In this document: positions 50,709-60,692 of the stretch, piece after piece
How positions within the stretch are numbered: position 1 is the first letter of the stretch
How the letters are laid out: each line of letters begins with the position of its first letter
Origin: Branchinecta lynchi
Taxonomy: Eukaryota; Arthropoda; Branchiopoda; Anostraca; Branchinectidae
Assembly (NCBI GenBank): GCA_023053575.1
Contig: JAKZAP010000013.1
Span: 1,374,001 to 1,438,000, forward strand
DNA: 64,000 nucleotides
Direction: 5' to 3'
Position numbers and translations under genes: made by a program
The notes under the pieces: model-generated
Seen by the model: the letters and a program-made list of their open reading frames with translations, nothing else
Database searches by the model: none
Told to the model about the DNA's origin: nothing

Positions 50709-51002
50709 GTCAGTACCTCTTTCTTAATAATGAAATATTATTTTTATTATTTGTTTCAAAATATAGCCAACTGGGGCTGCTACATAACAACTCATTTATA
50801 TACACTAAGAAAAAAAAGATATGCTGAAGGCACGAAGCCTCCAACAAACAAAGTACTCAATCAGGATGGGTCAACCCACTCGAATCAGGCTGGGTCGAAC
50901 ACACAGTAAATTTGTTTCCCCCATGCTTGCCACAGAGGTAGAGACAGGCGCATTTGCGGACCACATAGAATCACCAGCAGAGCTCGACGCCAGAATTCGA
51001 GA

Positions 51003-51600
51003 CTGAACAGAATCACGGAGGAACGACGGGTTTCAGGAAGAGAAATGGCCTCCTTCACCAACAAACATACGCGAAGCACTACAGTTCCATCTAAACCCAT
51101 GTAACCAACGGAAAGAGTTGTTATACAAGACACAAAAGGTCTTTTCGCGCTTGTGAGATGGGTTAGTCACAAGAGAGTAACAATATAGTTGGGAACAGTA
51201 CATTCTGAAAAGGAACGTCTTGAATGACGCATTGCAAGACCCAAACCTACGAATAAGAAGATTCGCTCTAGCGCTCAATGACCTTGCTAAAGCATTAACA
51301 TGGTGATCATCATTCAGTGTTGGCGTAAAAATAAATCCAAGGTACTTAAAAGTATCCACGAATTTCAATGTCTGGCCAGACAGTAGAACGGGTGGAAGAT
51401 GAACCAGCTTCAGGCCACGTGGGACGAATGCCATGCAAAGGTTATTTTTTCGTGTTGAATATCACGTCATGTGCCGAAGCAAACGCATCACAGACTTTCA
51501 TCAACTCATTTAGGGCATGAATGGTAGTAGCCATCACCACCAAATCATTCGCATAACTAATGTTATTGAAACAACTACCCTGGATAAAACAACCTACTCA
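51003..51600 (-). pseudogene. LINE reverse transcriptase fragment
   Basis: On the - strand: ISYANDLVVMATTIHALNEL and AHDVIFNTKK, then LKFVDTFKYLGFIF and ANLLIRRFGSCNASFKTFLF and RMYCSQLYC. This is the RT palm and thumb of a Rex/L2/CR1-like LINE. The catalytic box is YAND, not YADD. The segments lie in at least two frames. Confidence 0.75.
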
Positions 51601-51876
51601 AAATGAGCAGCCAGTCGGTGAAAACCTTGCCCCCCCCCCCCCCACCGGCCCAAACAGTTGGGCTGGTGACGCTTCTGGTCAGAAACACGGGAACACTTAA
51701 AGGAGCTGTCTTACCTATAATCCTAATACAACCTACTCCCATAATCACACCTTATGTCTCTAAACCCGTAGACCCCAGTTTCATACGGTATATTCTAATA
51801 CCTTTAACAAAACCACGCTAAGTTTCTCACTTGCCAGTTTTTGCTACCTTCGATGTGTATCCCGTTGTCGACGGTT

Positions 51877-52284
51877 CAGAGATGGGCGAATCCGATCATG
51901 AAAGGATTCGAATCCGAATCCACCATTTTATGCTTAGGATTCGAATCCGACCGTAACAGAAATAAAATGATGTTCATAGGTATGGCTTAAAAATCAGAAG
52001 TGACAAAAAGCACTGATATCTAAGGTATCAGATAACGTGATAAATTACTGAGGATGTTTGGTGGTAGAGACCAAAAAGCTGGATTGCCTAAGCTCACTGT
52101 GTAATAATTGGGAAAACGGAAACTGGAATGATGAAGACTAGTAATTTGAGCGGATTCGTAAGATTGAGTGTTTGGAATCCGAGTCCGAATCCAGCCTGAT
52201 AAGCAGAAGATTCGAATCCGGGTTCGAATCCGGCCAAAAGAACGAATCCGGGATTCGATCCGAATTCGGATTCGCCCATCTCTG
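51877..52284. mobile_element. hAT-type MITE with perfect 8-bp target duplication
   Basis: A 408-bp element with ends CAGAGATGGGCGAATCCGA and TCGGATTCGCCCATCTCTG. CGACGGTT is repeated at 51869-51876 and 52285-52292. The outer thirds are built of GATTCGAATCCG-type repeats. Non-coding. Confidence 0.95.
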
Positions 52285-52509
52285 CGACGGTTGTTTGCGA
52301 TAAGTTTTTCCATCAGAAAATCGGTTATGTAAATTGTTTCCCTGTTTCCGCTACAAGTCAAAGGGTCTGGGGAAAGGCTTAAAAACAGCCAAAACCGTGG
52401 GTTATTTGTTGAAAGCACAGCAAAGTTTTAAAGTACACAATATTTTAAAATACTGAAAGTGGAACAGTAAACACTGCGAGGGAGGGGTCCTTTAAAACTA
52501 TAGACGCTG

Positions 52510-52980
52510 AGTGCTTATATAATGAATGAATGAATGAATTTATTGCACGAAAAAACCCTTAGGGTCATGGCAACAAAAAAAAAAAAAAAAAAAAAAACAC
52601 AACAAACTACAGAAATCGCTGTCTATGAGACAAACCAACGCGGAGGAATCTAGCCGTACCTTATGGATATCCCCCTTTTTTGTACTTTCAATTCTTTCTA
52701 GTAGCCACTCGTCACTAGTAATTCCTACCCCAAATAATTCGACCCTTAAATCACTCAATCCTTCACATTCACACATAAAGTGGAACACATCCTCATCCAT
52801 CTTTCCACACATGGGGCAAAAAGTAAGGGCCATTCTTTAACCTATTTTTTCCTATAAACCTTCTTTCCTCCCCAATAGCTAATCCTCCCCCCTTAAACTC
52901 ACCATCCACGTTAAATCTACTCCCGACAACCCAGTTTTAAAATAAATTTCCTCCCCTCAAACGTCTTTTGCCTTTGCATA
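52510..52980 (-). pseudogene. 3' end of a second LINE type, with tail
   Basis: The - strand encodes CPMCGKMDEDVFHFMCECEG and LSDLRVELFG, a CCHC-like LINE C-terminus. An upstream part (VGSRFNVDGEFK) lies in another frame. The end is a T/A homopolymer (52574-52597), CAATAAATTC and a (TTCA)n tail at 52521-52540. Confidence 0.75.
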
Positions 52981-53059
52981 GAACCTTAGAGACACCGACT
53001 CAGCCTTCCGACAATGCCAGTCCTGAATTTCCTGATCATCTGAGACTGTTATTTTGTAG

Positions 53060-53240
53060 CGTTACTAAGGAGTCGATCATCGATGTCCAAGGGTTCCTTC
53101 GGGCTACAGACCAGAAAATTGAGAGCTCAACCCAGTCAGACGTGGAGCTCCACATTACTGACATCTTTGTCGTCAGCAGTTCAGAACCAAGGCTGCCACT
53201 TCAAATAGATGACGCGGCACGACCCGTTACAGCCGACGAG
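53060..53240 (+). CDS. DARS1: Aspartyl-tRNA synthetase, exon 5
   Basis: Acceptor TTATTTTGTAG|C, donor GAG|GTAACC. It codes ESIIDVQGFLRATDQKIESS then DVELHITDIFVVSSSEPRLP and LQIDDAARP. This is the last strand of the OB-fold and the hinge; PRLPLQ-x-DDA-x-RP is strongly AspRS-specific. Confidence 0.94.
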
Positions 53241-54345
53241 GTAACCTATTTATTTTTCTTTGAATTGTTTGGAGGTGTTGTACCGGATAGCGCTTAGCCC
53301 TCTCAGTCACTGATGTGACACATGGGCCAGCTTATCCTCAGTATCGTTTTCCACTGTTCGAAAGTTGTTAGCTCATCTGAAATCTATGGGGGTTAGTTGC
53401 ATGCCAATTTGGAATCTTCACACTCGGTCATGCCCGTTTGGAATGTTTACAGTCGGTCATGCCTCTTGGTTGAAGGGCCGAGGCACATGCGCTAGATTGA
53501 AGGTAAAGTGTTCAGTCAAAATTATGACAAATTCTATTTATGTTGTAAATCTGTAAATCTTACTGTAAATCACCATGTGTGTGTACAGGGAGTAGTAGGT
53601 CCACCCATATAATTATCAAAATAATTTACAACTGAAGTTTGTCGTATGTCGCTGTAATAGAGACGGTAGGTTTTTTGACATTCTTGTGGAAAGCTTTTCC
53701 GTTCTGGATGAATCTGTGCGCTTTCTCCGGATTGATGACAGTTGTGAAATGATACCACTATTTATTTTGACAGTAAGCTGTTTGTCGTAAAATATATCGA
53801 TTGTTGATTGATGCAGACAACTGTACTAGCCTAGTCACCATCTGTCAATTGAAACGATCACTCATAGATGTTATCGCTATGAAGTGCGAATTCAAGGTAG
53901 TTTAACTTTGGTCAGCGTCTTAAAAATGGTTCTTTTTCTTTTTTTTTCTTCTTCCCCGTAGCATCTTTTGTAATTTAACTTATTTTTATATTATTTAAAA
54001 GCTAAGAAATCATATTTCGTACTTTTTGTGGCTACACCTCCATCCCCAATGACGTTACTTTTAATATATTTTTACCCAATTTTAACTATTCACGTCACCT
54101 AACTTTTTAAATTAACCCATACTTTATTTACGATTTTTCGCCCCTAATATTTGGAAATTAATTCTCTCATTTGGATCTTTTAAAAAATTTCTTTAACTAC
54201 ATTTTCTTTAAACAACTAAATATAAACTATTTTCTTTTGGAAATGGTTCTTTAAAACGTTCTGCTGACATCCCAATGTTGGTACAGGGAAGCTTCCTATA
54301 TTCTGGTTTACTCTGAAATAAGAAATGCATCACTGATTCTTACAG
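53241..54345. other. Intron 5 of aspartyl-tRNA synthetase
   Basis: No repeat family or gene recognised. 53930-54240 is very AT-rich. Confidence 0.45.
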
Positions 54346-54538
54346 GAGAAGGCTGGTCTGGCCATTGTTGTAAACCAGGATACTCGATTGGACAACAGGG
54401 TTCTCGATTTGAGAACGCCAACCAATCAGGCCATCTTTAGGCTCCAAGCTGGCGTTTGCAGGCTGTTCAGAGAAGAACTCGATAAGAGGGGCTTTGTCGA
54501 GATTCATAGCCCCAAGATCATCTCAGCAGCTAGTGAAG
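54346..54538 (+). CDS. DARS1: Aspartyl-tRNA synthetase, exon 6 (class II motif 1)
   Basis: Acceptor ACTGATTCTTACAG|GA, donor GAAG|GTACGT. It codes [20 protein letters not shown], then [20 protein letters not shown] and [15 protein letters not shown]. Class II motif 1 ([10 protein letters not shown]) builds the dimer interface; SAASEG starts the flipping-loop region over the active site. Confidence 0.95.
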
Positions 54539-54696
54539 GTACGTTTCGGGATTTTTGTCGAAAAGTATCGGTATATCGCTTTTCTTTTGTGACGTACCCT
54601 ACAGTTTAGCTACTGACCTTTTTCTCTCATGTTTGGCGTCGAGTATGTTAGTCCGAATTTGGTATTTGACGAATCTCGTTGACGTTTGACGTATTA

Positions 54697-55052
54697 GTTG
54701 CGTTTTTGCATACACCATGCTATCTGATACGACGGTCTAACGTCGTTTTTGCAGTTATCGTGGTACCTGATATTCAGCTACCACGGTCCGTGGTCGTGGT
54801 AACTGATCGATGGTGTCTGAAAAGTCATCTCACTTTCATCAGTTTTTGTCAAATTTGCGGGGAAGAAGTTTGGCACTTAGGGATGTGACTGAATATCAGT
54901 TTTTCTTTTGGTATGACTTGGAAAAGCGGAATTTTGGCAATTGTCGTTTTTGCAGAGCAACCGTATATAAGATACCAAATAACTGCAAAAACTACTAATT
55001 GCAGATCCAGTTACCGTGGTAACAGATACCATGGTATCTGCAGAAACGCAAC
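54697..55052. mobile_element. Family F MITE with TA duplication (mariner-like)
   Basis: Ends GTTGCGTTTTTGCATA and TCTGCAGAAACGCAAC, flanked by TA. Subterminal ACCATGGTATCTG/CAGATACCATGG repeats. 356 bp, non-coding. Confidence 0.8.
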
Positions 55053-55454
55053 TATAGCCTTACGTCGGTCTTTTTTCAAGGATAGCAGTACAAACATTTG
55101 TTTTTCGATGGGATTTGGGGCAAGCAATAGCCAAAGTATTTTTGTTCATTCCGGTATTGTTTTGAGACCTTGACCATCATAAGCTCTTCTTAAAATGATC
55201 ACGAAGAAGTGCAGGATTATGCCAGTTGTCCTGGCTCTGGACCGAAATGTCTTGAACTTTCCACCGTCGACTACTGCCAGACTTCGAAAACCATATTGCT
55301 GAGGGACCGAGGACAAGAAGTCGAGAAAAGACAAAGAGTTGCCAACCCTTCTTACCCTGCGACTAGTACGCAACGTTATTTTAAGTCATCGTCCCGTATT
55401 TTACTGATTATTCTTTGAGCCCAAGCTGACTTTGAAGAAGCTTCAGTTATTTAT

Positions 55455-55590
55455 TACAGGTTTGTTTCCTATCCCCAAAGTTGAACCAGAGGATTGACAG
55501 CCTGACGAGGACCCTTGCCAAGAAGGGCCGAAATATCGCTGACGAAGAATCATAGCTGACGTATCCGTTGTAAACATTGTTTGAATTACT
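55455..55590. mobile_element. Family G element, second copy
   Basis: ACCCTTGCCAAGAAGGGCCG and CTGACGTATCCGTTGTAAAC match the inverse of 49071-49205. A GGGCCGAAA box like this is frequent near the 3' ends of Penelope- and LINE-related repeats. Confidence 0.65.
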
Positions 55591-55969
55591 GATTATTTTA
55601 ACAGAGCAACGCTAAATGAAGAATTTTGATGCTTCTTACTTTAATGCTTTTGTATTATCTTAGATACGCAAATTTGCGGTGAAAGATTTACTGTGGTTTT
55701 ATTTTTGTAATGACTCGTGTATTTTTCTATTGACATGCCTGCGCTAGCCATGTTATTTTGGTGAAAGAAAGCATTCATTCAAGTAAATATTTTCTTTTTG
55801 AAAAAAAAAAGCGCTTAAGTGGCCCACATGGTTACTTTTCGAAAGTCCGATAAAGCGTTTATCTAGAAGGCCTTTCAAAATAAATGAAATTGTCTCATTA
55901 GTAAGTACGTGTTCTATTTCTTGTGTAATTGGAGGGTAGAAAGTTCAGTTTGGAAATTCTAAAGCTTGC

Positions 55970-56209
55970 CAGGCGGTCGGAATAGAAGGCGAGAAGACCT
56001 ATCCTTCCCATGCATCAGAAATGGGCCTCCGTCGCTTTCTTCGCATGCAGTGGCGGACGTAGATTCTAGCCAGCGCTCGTTAACGATTGGTCAGAGCAAA
56101 ATAATTCTGCTCTGCGATTGGTTGAGTTTCAGTAGGGATGTTCGTGATTGCGATTTGACTGTGTGTCACTTTTTCAAAGTTCGCGCAATACTCTCCAGAG
56201 TTCTTTTGC
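55970..56209. repeat. Dispersed repeat family H, copy 2
   Basis: GAGAAGACCTATCCTTCCCA, GAAATGGGCCTCC and GCAGTGGCGGACGTA match the copy at 20080-20280. It directly precedes the TIR element at 56210. Confidence 0.6.
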
Positions 56210-56493
56210 TCTGATCCTCGTTTTTGTTGCAATAGCGCTGCCGCATCGCTGCTGCAGCACTTCTTTGCTTTTGCATAATATGCGTTTTTGGATTCACTTT
56301 CTTCTTGGTTGAAGCGGCAGCGCTGCAGCATGTTGCAGGGAAGCACGGACTTGGTCGGGGAACAAGTCCGTGATTCTCGAGAAGCGCTGCCGTCTTCCTC
56401 GGAAGCGCTGCAGTGCAAAAACGGATGTAGAAAGAATCAGTCCGGAATCCGCCGAGAAGTGGACCTGCAGCATGCAACAAAAACGAGGCTCTG
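56210..56493. mobile_element. TIR element with CAGAGCCTCG ends, inverted copy 2
   Basis: Runs from CTGATCCTCGTTTTTGTTGC to TGCAACAAAAACGAGGCTCT. It is about 90% similar to the reverse of 47029-47310. It ends 56 bases before exon 7. Confidence 0.85.
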
Positions 56494-56549
56494 TTCTGAA
56501 CGGACAAGGAGGTTGCGAATTCCACTGATACCCAGAATGATCTTTGTAG

Positions 56550-56703
56550 GTGGTGCCAATGTCTTCGAAGTCTCGTATTTTAAAGGGAAAGCTTATCTAG
56601 CCCAGTCTCCGCAGTTTTACAAGCAAATGGCCATCACTGCCGACTTCGACCGAGTATACACTGTGGGAGCTGTTTTCCGAGCAGAGGACAGCAACACCCA
56701 TAG
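56550..56703 (+). CDS. DARS1: Aspartyl-tRNA synthetase, exon 7 (start of class II motif 2)
   Basis: Acceptor GATCTTTGTAG|GT, donor AG|GTGAGC. It codes [20 protein letters not shown], then [20 protein letters not shown] and [14 protein letters not shown]-x-YKQ contacts the aspartyl-adenylate; [10 protein letters not shown] opens motif 2, which binds ATP and the acceptor end. The rest of motif 2, motif 3 and the C-terminus are not in the window, so the next intron exceeds 7.2 kb. Confidence 0.95.
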
Positions 56704-57184
56704 GTGAGCTTCCTTTCGTCCTCTCATTTTACAGGAGGGGTACCTGACCTCGTTTTCACGGTATCTCGATTGTTGCAGCGAAAATGTTAAAATGAAATGT
56801 ACATGCTGTCCTGACAGTCAAGATGCAAAACACTTTTCAACAGTCATGTGTCCAAAAATATTCAGATTCTGTGCCTTTTCTTTTGAAGCTGCTTTGAAAA
56901 GGGATTTTCTGGCTGTTGACTTTGGTAACTCTACCTTTTTCATCATTTTCTAAGTCAGTCGAGGCAAGGTTAGAATGAAGTGATCTTGTTTGAAAAGAAA
57001 AATTTGTTTAACTTGAAATATTGAAGCAAAATTTATTTATCCAACATGCAACCATTCAATTAGCCTCAATCTAATATGTTTGTCATATTTATTGGTTACT
57101 TTTTAAGCCAGATAGATTATTCCAAAGGAAAGATTTCTCTGGAAATTTGAAATCTTCTCTGAGGTTGGATACCCCTCTTTATGT
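56704..57184. other. Start of intron 7; short repeat shared with intron 1
   Basis: GAAAATGTTAAAATGAAATG with CTGTCCTGACAGTCAAGA at 56782 recurs at 44318. No gene. Confidence 0.5.
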
Positions 57185-57490
57185 GAAGCAGAGAAAAATA
57201 ACACGAGGGAGTAGCGCCAAGACCTATGCTTTCTATGCTTCGCAAATGGGCCATACTCGTAGCACCGACCATTAGGCTTGTGCCATTTAAAGCAAGGCAA
57301 ACTTGCGGTTTTAGAATTTCCAGTAAAGCTAAGATGCGGTTTGTATACCCATCGTGGAACAGGGGAGGTTTTTTTTTTTTTTTTTTTTTTTTTGCTGTGT
57401 TCACAATATGAAGTTATGGGAGCCAGCGCTGTGCCGCTGGTGCAAGACTGATTGAGTTTTAGTAGGGACGTTCTCTATCGCTACACTGTC
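57185..57490. repeat. Dispersed repeat family H-related, copy 3, with poly-T
   Basis: GCAGAGAAAAATAACAC, CCAAGACCTATGCTT and CAAATGGGCC relate it to 20080 and 55985. A T25 run lies at 57368-57392. Confidence 0.5.
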
Positions 57491-57522
57491 ATCAGGTCGG
57501 TGACACTTTTTTTTTGTACAAC

Positions 57523-57808
57523 GGTGCGCGTTCGATTTAGAAGTTTTTTTTTGTACAACGTTTTGTCAACATTTGTCTGCAAAAACGTTGGACCGTAATA
57601 AAACGTTATCGTCAAAAGTGTTGTTCCTGTCAATTCCGTTGTGGCAAGAAAAACGTTTTGCGACAAAAACGTTGGACCGTAATAAAACGTTTACTTCGTC
57701 AAAAGTGTTACTCTTGTCAATTCTGTTGTGTCAAGAAAAACGTTTTAGGAAAAAAACATTTTGCTGCATTTTACCGTTGTAGAAAAAACTTCTAAATCGA
57801 ACGCGCTC
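57523..57808. mobile_element. Inverted-repeat element with internal duplication
   Basis: CGCGTTCGATTTAGAAGTTT and AAACTTCTAAATCGAACGCG are the ends. An internal stretch of about 80 bases (AAAACGTTGGACCGTAATAA) is duplicated. The GTTCGATTT end is shared with the family at 43278. Confidence 0.75.
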
Positions 57809-58829
57809 CGTTGTACACAAAAAAGTGTTGCACATGAAAAAGCGTTGTACTCGCATATAGTGTTGTAGTGTTGCTTCGTTGTACCTTGGAATCCGGACGC
57901 GCTCGGTTGTACGCCCGTTAACGTTGTACTGTACTGGATGCACGGCAGAAATAAACGAAATCAAACACTGAAATGCAAAATCGACAAACTGTTGATAACG
58001 CTTTACTTTGCATCTATATATTATATTCAATAACTTACTTGGCCAACTTTCTTATGGATTTTTTTGGTTTTATACATTTTGATGGGACCCGACCCATGTA
58101 TGGATGTGGATCTTGAGGTGTAAGAGCAACAAATAAGACCACGCAACATACTTACTCCTTAACGAAAATGTGGACACTGCACTGTTTTCGTTATATGTCG
58201 ATGATATGCCGTTCTTTGAAGCTGTGACTAAGGGGTTATTAGGCTAATCGACTAGTTATTTGCATTTCGCAATTGAAGTGGCTCCATTAAATCCAATTAC
58301 TTTTATGTAAATCCATAATGATATTTACATATATGTATACTAAAATGACATCTTCTTTAACTTTCATTTTCACTATGGTTGTACGTCTTGTGTATAAATA
58401 AGATGTCTCAACGTACAACGGAGTCTTGCGACGACCAAAGCACGACAGGTTGACTTGATATTGTGGCAAAAATCCTCGTGGCACAAATAATTATGGGCCC
58501 TTGTGGAACACCAAAATATCTCGTTTTGCCAAAAATACGTTGGTGTGTGTGGTTGAGATGCACACTTTAAGAGGGGTTTGGAAATCTTTTGTGAGCAAAA
58601 CCCTAGAGGTACAACTGATCTTGGGCCCATGGAGAAGATGAAAATGTATCTGTATCAGTCCAGACCTAATATGTAACATCTGGAATAAGTTGTCCTGTCA
58701 GTTTTCAAGTCTCATCGCCGGATAAGGGAATTCAGGGAAACGACAACCTGTTAAGGTCTTAATACACCTTACAACTTGCATAGTCCTTGCCTATGTAAAA
58801 GTACTCTTCGTACCACAAGATATCCCCCC
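57809..58829. other. Intron 7 sequence without recognised genes
   Basis: AT-rich intron; nothing recognised except scattered TTGTAC repeats to about 57930. Confidence 0.4.
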
Positions 58830-59260
58830 CCCCCTTGTCAATCCGCCACAGTGGCCGGATCTGGGTCCGATCTGTGAATAGAACATCTAAGACGCATGCT
58901 CTTGCCATTTACCAAGTATCATCCTTTCCGATCCCTACACTCTAAGCCTGCCACAACATATCTCATGCACCCCCAATTCCTACCGCAATAGTCGGATCCG
59001 GTCCGAACTTTAGATGAAATATCTTAGATGCATGCTCTTGCCAGTTATGACGTTTCATTCATCCGATCCTTTTTTCGAAAGTTATGCATGCCTTAACATT
59101 CCAGATTCCCCTACCCTCCACTACTTCTAAGATTGTCAGCTTCAGGAAGTGACAATTTTTAAATCAGTCTGGTTTCAATCGTGCTAAAAGATCTAGAGGT
59201 AGGCTGACCCTAACTCGTGATGACATGACGGATGGGAAAACCATTGCCATATAGCACTTG
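58830..59260 (-). mobile_element. Diverged HINE-like family B relic
   Basis: Inverted phrases CGGATCCGGTCCGAAC, TTGCCAGTTATGACGTTTC and TATAGCACTTGAGCCC (hairpin remnant). Low identity to the other copies. Confidence 0.55.
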
Positions 59261-60119
59261 AGCCCAAGACAAATATACCGTTAAAGCCAATCTGACCATC
59301 CATAATACAAGAAACAAACTCTTTTGTTATTTTGTAAGAGTATGCACTTTAGTTTGTTTTTTGCTGAAGACGGTTGTAGCGGAAGTGCTGCCGAAGTATT
59401 CGAACATTTATTTATCCTTCGCATCATATCGTAGAATTAGCTAACCTACAAAATCCCCGAAACCTCGTTTTTGTTTCTTGTGTAGCTATAGGCAGCAAGT
59501 GCTATTGAAAACAAATGTTTATTTTCAATAAAACTGTTCTACTACTACTACTACCGTTAATACTGTAGCTGATATTTTGTTAATTTATGTGTTTGGCATA
59601 GGCTGTCCACAAATCAGATATTTATGTTAGACTGGTGATATTTGACGGTGCAAAACGGATAAATCAGCTGCATTTTGCAAGTCAGCTACATTTTATTTTC
59701 GCAGTCAGCTTGGCCAGAAGGAACATCTTATAGACTGGTGGTCTTAAATCCATTTTAACCACTTGGTAAAAATTGCACCACCTGAAGTTAATAACTATCC
59801 CGACTAATCCCAAGTAATATAAACTGGAGATAAACTTATTTGAACTTTGAACATCAGCAATTGAGCCGTACTAGCAATTTAAGTTAAGAATAAATTGTAG
59901 GCACCAACTGTTATTCTTTCTTTGAATCTTGTCTTTTGGCCCAGTTTATCCTGGACTTTTCCACTGCCAAGCTACAACATCCCTTTAAACCTCTTTTCCA
60001 TGAGCAAGGTAGTAACAAGTGCGATGAACCAAATCGTATCAGCTTATACCCCCTTTGTCACAACTTCATTAAGAACGGCATATCACTCCCCCTGTGATGG
60101 TCAAGTCGGAGAAACAAAT
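59261..60119. other. Intron 7 sequence
   Basis: No gene recognised. 59645-59710 holds a short family G-like palindromic piece (GACGGTGCAAAACGGATAAA). Confidence 0.4.
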
Positions 60120-60692
60120 GTTCTTAAGTTAAAATTGTTGAGTCCCTGATTTTCGTGCCAAGTTTCATCGTCCTAGCGCATGTGTAAGCATCTTAAGTCC
60201 GGATCACCGAAATTCCAGAACCCTCTTCCAACTCCCCATGCAGTGCTAGGATCCGGTCCGGTCTTGTCAACAATGTATCTAGGGCTTGTGCTTGTTCTTC
60301 CCACCAAGTTTCATCCATATTCGTCCACTCTGAACATGTCACACGATTTCCGGTTCCCCCCCCTCCAACTCCCCCCAAAGTCACCGGATCCATTCCCTAC
60401 TTGAAGTGTGACTGAGACAAGAGGTCTTTCCAAATATAAAGTTTCATTAAGATCGGATTCCCCGTTCAAAAATTATAAATATGTCAATATTCGGATCCCC
60501 CTCCCTCCACTACCCCCGCGGTGGTCGAATCGGGGAAGTGGCTATTTCCAAATTAGTACGATCGGGTCCCTAGTACGCCTGCCAAGTTTCATCGTCCTAG
60601 CACTTCTGGAATTACCCTAACTCGAGAACAGTGGCCTGACAGACCGAAAAGTGATTGGTATATGGCACTTGAGCAAAGCTGCAAGTGCCATA
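60120..60692 (-). mobile_element. HINE-like family B, inverted copy
   Basis: Ends on the right with the hairpin TATGGCACTTG...GCAAGTGCCATA (60660-60692). The body has CACCAAGTTTCATCC and GGTCTTTCCAAATATAAAG. The left end is lost. Confidence 0.75.

Noticed and set aside
52020..52418. A 132-codon - strand frame rich in RIRIRIES repeats
   Set aside because: It lies within the repetitive ends of the hAT-type MITE at 51877-52284; the repeats are GAATCCG iterations.
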